From DATCIH01 sp036507955 (GTDB lineage Bacteria > Bacillota > Clostridia > Clostridiales > Clostridiaceae), in contig DATCIH010000087.1 of the NCBI GenBank assembly GCA_036507955.1, forward strand, positions 1 through 64,000: a DNA stretch of 64,000 bases, read 5' to 3'. Positions within the stretch are counted from its first letter, which is position 1, and each line of letters starts with the position of its first letter. Made by a program: the position numbers and the translations under genes. Below the pieces are notes generated by a model, which was not told the origin of the DNA, did no database searches, and saw nothing but the letters and a program-made list of their open reading frames with translations. Shown piece after piece: positions 51,338 through 59,400 of the stretch.

Positions 51338-52342
51338 CTATTTTGAAATCGGAATAAATCCTACTTTCTTTTGCATTTTTGAAAGTGTTTTTTGAGCTAC
51401 ATATCTAGCTCTAAGTGCTCCTTCTTTATATATACCTTTTAGGTACTCCTTATTTTGTGTAAGTACCTTTACTTTATTCTGTATAGGCTCTAATTCTGAA
51501 ATAATTGCTTCAGCTACATCATGTTTAAAGGAAGAATATCCTTTACCCTCATATTTTTTTTCAATTTCTTCATGATTCATACCAGTTATCGTTACTAATA
51601 TATCCATCAGATTTCTAACACCAGGTTGATCCTCTTTATATTTTACTATACCTAAGCTGTCTGTTACAGCCCTATTAATTTTTCTTCTTATTACCTCTGG
51701 TGGATCCATAACAAGTATTACACCATTTGGATTATCTGTTGACTTTGACATCTTTTTACTAGGGTCTTGAAGATCCATAATTTTAGTTCCCGTATCTGGA
51801 ATATAAGGCTCAGGAACTTTAAAAGTATTGCTAAATAAGTTGTTAAACCTCTCTGCTATATCTCTAGTAATCTCTAGATGTTGCTTTTGGTCCTTACCTA
51901 CAGGAACTAAATCTGACTGATATAATAGTATATCTGCTGCCATTAATATAGGATAAGTTAAAAGTCCTGCAGATATATTATCTCCAGTTTTCTTAGATTT
52001 ATCTTTAAATTGAGTCATTCTTGTAAGTTCTCCAAAATAAGTAAAGCAACTAAGTATCCAAGCAGCCTCACTGTGGGCTGTAACATGGGATTGTATAAAA
52101 ATTGTACATTTACTTGGATCTATTCCTGCAGCTAAATATATAGCAAGTAGCTCTAACGCATTTTTTCTAAGTGTAACTGGGTCCTTCCTTACAGTAATAG
52201 CATGTAAATCTACAATGCAATAATAGCAATTGTAGTCATCCTGAAGCTTTACCCAATTCTTTAATGCACCTAAATAATTTCCTAAGGTTAAATCGCCTGA
52301 AGGCTGTATTCCGCTAAATATAACTTTCTTTTCTTCACTCAT
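51338..52342 (-). CDS. trpS: Tryptophanyl-tRNA synthetase
   Basis: This 334-residue class I synthetase charges tRNA-Trp. The HIGH region reads FSGIQPSGDLTLGNYLGA, PILMAADILLYQSDLVPVGKDQKQH is the dimer-core signature, and KMSKS is intact (DPSKKMSKSTDNP). No T-box leader was found in the preceding 160 bases, which contain the terminator of desulfoferrodoxin. Rubredoxin follows on the same strand. Confidence 0.97.
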   Translation of the reverse strand: MSEEKKVIFSGIQPSGDLTLGNYLGALKNWVKLQDDYNCYYCIVDLHAITVRKDPVTLRKNALELLAIYLAAGIDPSKCTIFIQSHVTAHSEAAWILSCFTYFGELTRMTQFKDKSKKTGDNISAGLLTYPILMAADILLYQSDLVPVGKDQKQHLEITRDIAERFNNLFSNTFKVPEPYIPDTGTKIMDLQDPSKKMSKSTDNPNGVILVMDPPEVIRRKINRAVTDSLGIVKYKEDQPGVRNLMDILVTITGMNHEEIEKKYEGKGYSSFKHDVAEAIISELEPIQNKVKVLTQNKEYLKGIYKEGALRARYVAQKTLSKMQKKVGFIPISK

Positions 52343-52444
52343 CTAATCCCCTACCTATCAATAAAAATACCCTATCTTATTTTCCCATTTTATACTTTTC
52401 TAATATTTTTGTCAATATTAAACAAGGTTCCTTAAAATAGAAAT

Positions 52445-52491
52445 TAATAGCCTCTCATCCTACCTTTAATGAGCAGGATGAAGGGCTATTA
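52445..52491 (-). terminator. Terminator after desulfoferrodoxin
   Basis: A long stem pairs 52445-52452 (TAATAGCC) with 52484-52491 and 52455-52461 with 5275-series bases 52475-52481, around a 13-base loop. A T-rich tract follows on the minus strand. It lies 17 bases past the stop. Confidence 0.75.
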
Positions 52492-52508
52492 GTGTCATAG
52501 TTTCTTTT

Positions 52509-52883
52509 TTAGCTTTTCCAAAGTCCGTGTACATTACAATATTCTCTAGCAAAGAGTATTTCCTCGTCTATCTTGAATATAGCCTGTGGTTTCTCACCAC
52601 TCTTTAAGTATTTTCTGTAAATTTTATTTTCTGTATGAACTTCAATAAATTCGATGTAATGCTCTGGTAACATAGGATGCTCAACAGCACCTACCTTAAC
52701 AAGATATCCATCTGCCATCTTCTCAATAACAGGGATATGCTTTTCAACAGCAGCTTCTCTAGTGTTTTCTGTAAGTAAAGACATCGGTTGGCCACAACAA
52801 GTTAAGGTTCCACCACTTTGATGCACTACCTCTACTATATTGCCACATATTTCACATTTATATATTTGTCTTAACTGAGTCAT
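52509..52883 (-). CDS. dfx: Desulfoferrodoxin (superoxide reductase)
   Basis: This 124-residue two-iron superoxide reductase reduces superoxide to peroxide without making oxygen. Domain I (residues 1-36) has the desulforedoxin Fe centre: YKCEICGN and LTCCGQPM. Domain II has the catalytic Fe(His)4Cys ligands: EKHIPVIE, VEHPMLPEHYIEF and YCNVHGLWKS. Length and motif order are standard. Its likely electron donor, rubredoxin, is encoded nearby. AAGGAGG precedes the ATG. Confidence 0.97.
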   Translation of the reverse strand: MTQLRQIYKCEICGNIVEVVHQSGGTLTCCGQPMSLLTENTREAAVEKHIPVIEKMADGYLVKVGAVEHPMLPEHYIEFIEVHTENKIYRKYLKSGEKPQAIFKIDEEILFAREYCNVHGLWKS

Positions 52884-53027
52884 AATAAGCCTCCTTGATA
52901 AATTTTATTTATTAATATTTATTATTCGACATATTGTAAATTTATCCTCCTTTTTCATATTTATTTGTAATAATTTTTAATTTTAAAAGCAATACTAATA
53001 TAAATAATATATATAGGAGATGATTTT

Positions 53028-53219
53028 ATGAAAAACAAAAAGCCATATGCACCAAATGAAAGAGGTCATTTTGATGAAAAACCAAAAGTTATAAAAGCAT
53101 ATTCTGAAAAGGATTATAGCCTACTTCCAGATAATATAAGCGATCCAATAGTTGTCAATAATATAGCAACTGAAGAATTTGATTATATTTACGATCCAGA
53201 ACATGACTCTGAAGATTAA
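53028..53219 (+). CDS. Small acidic hypothetical protein, 63 residues
   Basis: A 63-residue hydrophilic protein with a basic start (MKNKKPYAPNERGHF) and an acidic, aromatic-rich end (EEFDYIYDPEHDSED). No family is recognised, and there are no membrane segments or Cys residues. TAGGAGATG stands about 8 bases before the ATG and a strong terminator follows 16 bases after the stop, so it is very likely a real monocistronic gene. It is divergent from desulfoferrodoxin. Function is unknown. Confidence 0.7.
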   Translation: MKNKKPYAPNERGHFDEKPKVIKAYSEKDYSLLPDNISDPIVVNNIATEEFDYIYDPEHDSED

Positions 53220-53235
53220 AAAAATAATATTTATG

Positions 53236-53267
53236 AAAGGGGTTAAATGAAAATTTAGCCCCTTTTT
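53236..53267 (+). terminator. Terminator after the small hypothetical gene
   Basis: A 13-bp stem (53236-53248 with 53253-53265, one G-T wobble) with a four-base loop is followed by a T run. Confidence 0.85.
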
Positions 53268-53326
53268 CAATTTTTCATTTCTGCTTCCTAACTCCACATT
53301 TCTTATTTATCTCGTTCTAAGCTGAA

Positions 53327-53428
53327 CAGGGACATACCTGTATCTGATGTGATGATAATATCTGCTACTTTCGAAACAAGAAGTGGTGTCTTTAGATAAT
53401 TCTTGTTTGCTATGCAGGTATATCCCTG
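53327..53428. repeat. Composite REP-like element with nested hairpins
   Basis: CAGGGACATACCTG (53327-53340) pairs with CAGGTATATCCCTG (53415-53428), one mismatch in fourteen. Inside, AAACAAGAA (53374-53382) pairs with TTCTTGTTT (53400-53408). The outer arms share the CAGGGAC/CCT core of the palindromes at 6.7, 20.6 and 33.2 kb. It lies between convergent genes. The rest of 53268-53481 shows no coding signal. Confidence 0.7.
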
Positions 53429-53481
53429 GAATTACAAAATCACCCTCTTCTCGAAACAAAGGTTTCTTCCTCACTCCTCGT

Positions 53482-56400
53482 TCATAAAATAGTTACAGTC
53501 ACATTATGAATTCCTTCTCCTTGAAAGGGAATCATATCTTCCTTCAAGACAAATCCATTTAAAGTAATTTTACTTTCCTTTCCTCTTTCAATCTTTATAT
53601 TATACTTTGAGTTATCTTTATTATATATCATTTCATATCCCTTCCATTCCCCAGGTATGCAAGGTTTTACTGTAAATCCTTTTCCTTCTTGAAGCTTAAA
53701 GCCTAGAAGATTCTCTATTCCTACTCTGTACATCCATCCGGCTGCTCCTGTATACCAACTCCAGCCTCCTCTACCTATATTGGGTTCCTTTCCATAAATA
53801 TCAGCTGCCATTACATATGGTTCAACCTTATACCTTTCACAATCTAAGTAAGATTTAGTATGGTTAATTGGATTTATCATATTATACATAAACCAGGCTT
53901 TATCACCTTCGCCTAAGAGGGCCTCTGCCATTATAGTCCAGATTGCAGCATGTGTATATTGACCTCCATTTTCCCTAACACCAGGTATATATCCTTTTAT
54001 ATATCCAGGCTCAAGGTCGGATTTATCAAAAGGTGGATACAGAAGTAAAATCATACCATTTCCTCTCTTAACCAGCTGATTCTCTAGCGCTTTCATTGCT
54101 TCAGTCCTCCTATGAGCTGAAGCTGCCCCAGAGATAACCGCCCAAGATTGAGATATTGAATCTATCTGGCATTCCTCATTTTCTGAAGATCCTAAAGGTG
54201 TGCCATCATCAAAATAAGCCCTTCTATACCATCCGCCATCCCAAGCATTTTCTTCTAGATTAGTTTTGATAAAATCACAGTAATTAGTATACAACGGAAC
54301 ATTTGCATAATCTTTTTCATATTCGCATAAAGGTATGAATTGTTTTAATACTTTGTATAAAAACCAACCAAGCCATACGCTTTCGCCCTTACCCTTGTTT
54401 CCAACAGTATTCATACCATCATTCCAATCTCCACTTCCCATTAAAGGTATATTATGAGATCCAAATTTTAAAGCTCTTTCTATAGCCTTTATGCAATGCT
54501 CATATATTGAGCCCTCTCCTTTCATCTTATCCACTATGCTATATCGTTCATCCTCACCTTCCTTTAGAGGCTCATCAAAGATATAACCAACTCTTTCTTG
54601 TAATATGCCATAGTCGCCGGTAGCTGCTATATATTCGGAAGTAACATAAGGTAACCATAATAAATCGTCTGAAAATCTAGTTTTTATTCCGCTATTTATT
54701 ATTGGATGCCACCAATGTTGTACGTCTCCTTCTACATATTGCCTGGAAGCAGCTAATAGAATTTGTTTTCTTGTTATCTCAGGTTTTACATAACTAAGGG
54801 CTAGAACATCTTGAAGTTGGTCCCTAAAGCCATAGGCACCCCCAGATTGGTAAAAAGCACTTCGAGATAAAATTCTGCAGGATAGAGTCTGATATAAAAG
54901 ATACCCATTAAGCATAATATCCATGCTTTTATCTGGTGTTTTGACCTGGATACCATTTAATAGCTTGCTCCAATAGTGCTTTATTTCTTCAAGTTCCTGC
55001 TCGCATGTTTCTAAGGATTCGTATTTGCTAACAACTCTATCTAGCTCACTTAATTCATCTTCAGCACCTAACAAAATTATGAAGCATTTTTTCTCCCCGG
55101 GCAAAAGCTTTGCTTCAACCTCTACGGCTAAACAAGGGTCGAAACCACTTCCACATGCATTAGATAATTTATCTCTACTTAATGCTATTGGAGTTTTAAT
55201 ACTCCCTTCCCTACCTATAAATTCCATTCTATTTCCAGTAAAGCTAGGATTGGATCCTCCAATCTTCAAATATACCTTTTGCTTAGAAAAGTGCTCATTA
55301 TATTGATTTTCTGCATAAATTAATTTTTTTTCTAAGGATATGCAAGTTGTAATATGGGAAGCAGTAAATTCCGGTGAAACTCCTAATACCATTTCACCAA
55401 AATAAGCTAGATTTAGTTCCCTAACCTCTTTTGAATAATTTTCAAGCCTAACAATAATTATTTTAACACTTTCCTTGAGCGGTACAAACATTGTAATTTT
55501 GCCCTTTATGCCAAATGCTTCGTGGGTAAAGTTAGAATATCCATATCCATGTTCTATAAGATAAGAACCCGCATCTCTTAATGGACTTGGAGTTATGCTC
55601 CAGATTCTATTCGTATTTTTGTCTTTTAAATAAAGCATCTCTGAGGGGGTATCCATTACTGGATCATTACTCCAAACTGTAAGCTTATTTTCTCTGCTAT
55701 TTTTATTCCAAGTATAAGCTGAGCCTGCTTCAGAGACATTAAATCCAAACTTTTCGTTTGCTATTACATTTATCCAAGGAAGTGGAGTGGTTTTACCATC
55801 CTTTAAAAGAATGACATACTCATTTTTATTTAAGTCAAACCCACCAAAGCTATTGTAGAAGGTAAGCTCTTCCATAACAACGTTGTCAAAATCTTTTTTT
55901 ATACTGTATGCTAATGGCTCCTTTTCTACAGCTTTAATGCTATCTATTACCTTTTCATTTTTATATTTCTTAATCTGACCTAATAGATGACCATTTTTAC
56001 TGTCTACTACTATACTAGCTATTGCCTGGAGTAAAATGATAAAGTCTTCCTTTACTCTATGTTTGCTAAATAAAAATATACCTCCTTTTTTATTTTGTCT
56101 TTCTCTCCCATAGCCTGAGGATATTATATCTTCAAGGGTATTATTTAAGGATTCATAGTAGTACTCCTCCTGTAGATTTAAAACCACTAAATCTACTGTG
56201 ATGCCTTTTAGATTCCAATATTGATGAATACTTAATAGCTGTTTTAATAAATCTATTCCTGCCTCATCTCTAACCATAAGTAAGACTATAGGTAAATCTC
56301 CAGATACTCCATAGGGCCAAAGTCCTCTTTGACCTGTGGAAATATTTTTTATAAATCCACATCTTTCCTGAAATTGTGGGTTTATAAATAGGACTCTTGA

Positions 56401-59400
56401 AGATAGACTTTGGTATAAATTAGCTTGAGCAGATTTTATACCTAAGTATTTCATTAGAACTTCATTTTGAGTCCAAGCCAGCTCAAAGGCTCTATTAATA
56501 TTTTGAAATTCTTTATACTTAGAGGACAATTCTAAGACCTGTTCTTCACTTGAGGCCATACCTGTTGAATACGCAAGAACTACAGTCTGACCAGGCTTAA
56601 TTCTTACTCTTTTCCTAATGCTAATTATAGGGTCAATAACATTACCAGTGGAATTCGTAAGTACTGTGTCATTTTCCATAGCTGCAGGATCTTCTAAGCT
56701 CCTGTTTCTTCCTATGAAATTCATTCTATTAGTTTCATATTGTCCGGTTCCTATGGTTTCTCCTAAAACAGCAGTTGTTTGAAATATCCATCTTTCTTTT
56801 TCATCTTTACCCCTTTGTCTTCTATATGCTGCTACACATCCATTTTTATCAAAATAACGGGTAGCTATAAAGAGATTGCTGAAGGCTGGATGAACAATAT
56901 CTGCAGTATAAGTGGCTAAGGTTATCTCACAATAGCTTGTTACTTCAACCGTTCTAGGGTGAATACTATGATTAGTTATTGATAATCTTCTTACCTCCAC
57001 ATTATCTTCATTTGAAACGGTTATTTCTGTATGGGTAAATAGATTACCATCTCTTCTCTTAAATTCAGCCTTATCTGCGGAAAAGTTTACCTCATATTCA
57101 TCTCCTCGGTTTCTACAAGGCTGATAAGTTGCACTCCAATATTCATTTGAATTTATGTTTTTTATGTAAAAAAACATGCCACTACAATTAAGCGTTATAT
57201 CCTCTTTCCACCTATATAAAGATATGTCATCAACTTTACCATATCCACTTCCACTATCTGTTACCATAAGGGAGTAGCTACCATTAGATAATATTTGAGT
57301 TTCTGGTAATTTACTAAAGGAGCCATTAAACTTTCGAACAATATTATTTTGCTTTTCAACTCCATTGGAAATAGCTTCAAATTGTTGTTCTCTATCGTAT
57401 ATTATTCTCTTTGGTACCTTTTCTTGAAGCAACAATTCTGTGGCTTTTACCATTGGGATATTGTGAAATCTATTTTGAAGTATATTATTATTAAGTACAT
57501 TGTCTAACGCCATAAGACTCATGCCTTGATGATGAATCATATAAGATTTAATTATAGATTTCTTCTTCCCTTTTAAGGATCTTTCCCTAGTGTAGTCTAT
57601 GGCTTCATAAAAACCATATCTTCCTTCTAAGCCTTCATTTGTTAACCTTTTTAAATTTGTAATTCCATCGCTAAAGCAAAAGGGAAGAGCTATTATTGTG
57701 GAATAGGGAGATATTACTAGCTCATTTAAGAGACCTCTCTTAAGACCTATCCCTGGAACCCCAAAGGCCTTGTATTGATAATTATTATTTATGTCAAAGC
57801 TGTAAAACGCTGACTCAGATATTCCCCAAGGTATCCTTCTGTCTAAGCAATATTTTTTTTGTTTTTCTACCACAGCTCTATAGGTTTCATTAAGTAAAGT
57901 ATCTGGATAATCTCTCATGATAAGTAAAGGCATAAAATATTCAAACATAGTTCCACTCCAGGATACTAGCCCTTTATTTTTGTCCATCATGGTCATTGCA
58001 CGACCGAGCTTAAACCAATGTTTTTGTTCTACATCTCCCTTTGCAATTGCCACGAAACTTGCCTGTCTAGCCTCTGAGGCTAGTAAATCATAATAGCTGT
58101 TAATAAGATCTTCCTTTTCTAAATCATAGCCTATTGAAAATAACTGTCTTTTTTTATCATAAACTATTGAAAAGTCCATTGTCTGTGCCATGTCCTCTAA
58201 TCGTTTTATAAGAGCATAACTTCTTGAAATTAAATTTTCTGCCTCTCTTTGACTTTCCTTAAGTTGGGAAATTATATCTTTTACTAATCTTTTATCATCA
58301 TCCCGTTGTATAGCCTCAAGTTTTGTTAAAAGGTCTTCCATATCCTTTGGCATTGAAACTATTTTGTTTGTGTATATAGGCAAATCTAATTTTTTAAATA
58401 TTGAATCCTCGAAGGCTTCAGACTCAAAGGCTAATTCAAGTTGGGGAAATAATCTTTGAAGTTCTCCTAGTGAATTGCTTACTTTCCTTTCTAGCTTCTT
58501 GTTCCAATAAGTTTCATTTGTCGTGTTATCTTTTTTCATTTCTCTTATCCTGCTCCATAGACCAATTAATATACTTTTCCAGGTTAATAAATCTATTTTA
58601 TCTTTTTTTAGTTCGATTAAACTTTGAGTATATACATCTTTATGATTAGATTTTTGTCTTAGCTCTTCTTCTGCAATTAAAACTAAATCATACATACCCT
58701 TCATTTGTCTCTTTGACAGATAATTCTCCTTAAGATATTCTTTTATTGACTCAGTCAATAACCATATATACCCTGCTAAATTACCACTATCAACAGTTGA
58801 AACATATAAAGGCCTTAAAGGCTCCTTAGTTTTAATATCATACCAATTATAAAAATGTCCCTTATATCTTTTTAAGCTTTCCATGTTTGTTATAATACTA
58901 TCTGTTCTTTCTATAAACTCTATAAAACTTATATAACCCATATCATAAGCCACGATATTAGAAGTCAATCCCATACCTAAATTAGTCGGAGAAGTCCTAA
59001 AGGCAATACCAATAGGAGGGTCCTCCTGAAAGTTATCTGGGCATAACCAAGATTTCTCTGAATTAACAAAATCCTCAAAATAAGTCCAGGTTTTTCTACT
59101 TATCCTTCGTAAAAATATATCCTGTTCTTCCTTTGGTACAAAACTAGTGATTTTCCTTTCCTTGCTTATATAGAAAGCCACTAAAGGACTTAATGTCCAT
59201 ATAATAGAGGAGGGCAACATAAATAACCCAAGACCCAAAGACTTATTTACAGCCAAATATAATATGAAAATAGATATAAGACTTCCTGGCCACATATTTT
59301 TTATATAGCCTATAATATCCTTTCTCGATTTTAATTCTACATCTGCCGCTGTTTGCCATTCTAACATATTTCTCTTGCTAAATAGTAGCCTGTATAAGGT

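Noticed and set aside
52343..52508. Possible T-box riboswitch or attenuator upstream of trpS
   Set aside because: The only strong hairpin abuts the desulfoferrodoxin stop and has terminator features; no T-box core sequence.
52900..52970. A six-codon upstream frame with a strong AGGAGG before desulfoferrodoxin
   Set aside because: Spacing of about 13 bases and a random-looking peptide (MSNNKY) give too little support for a leader peptide.
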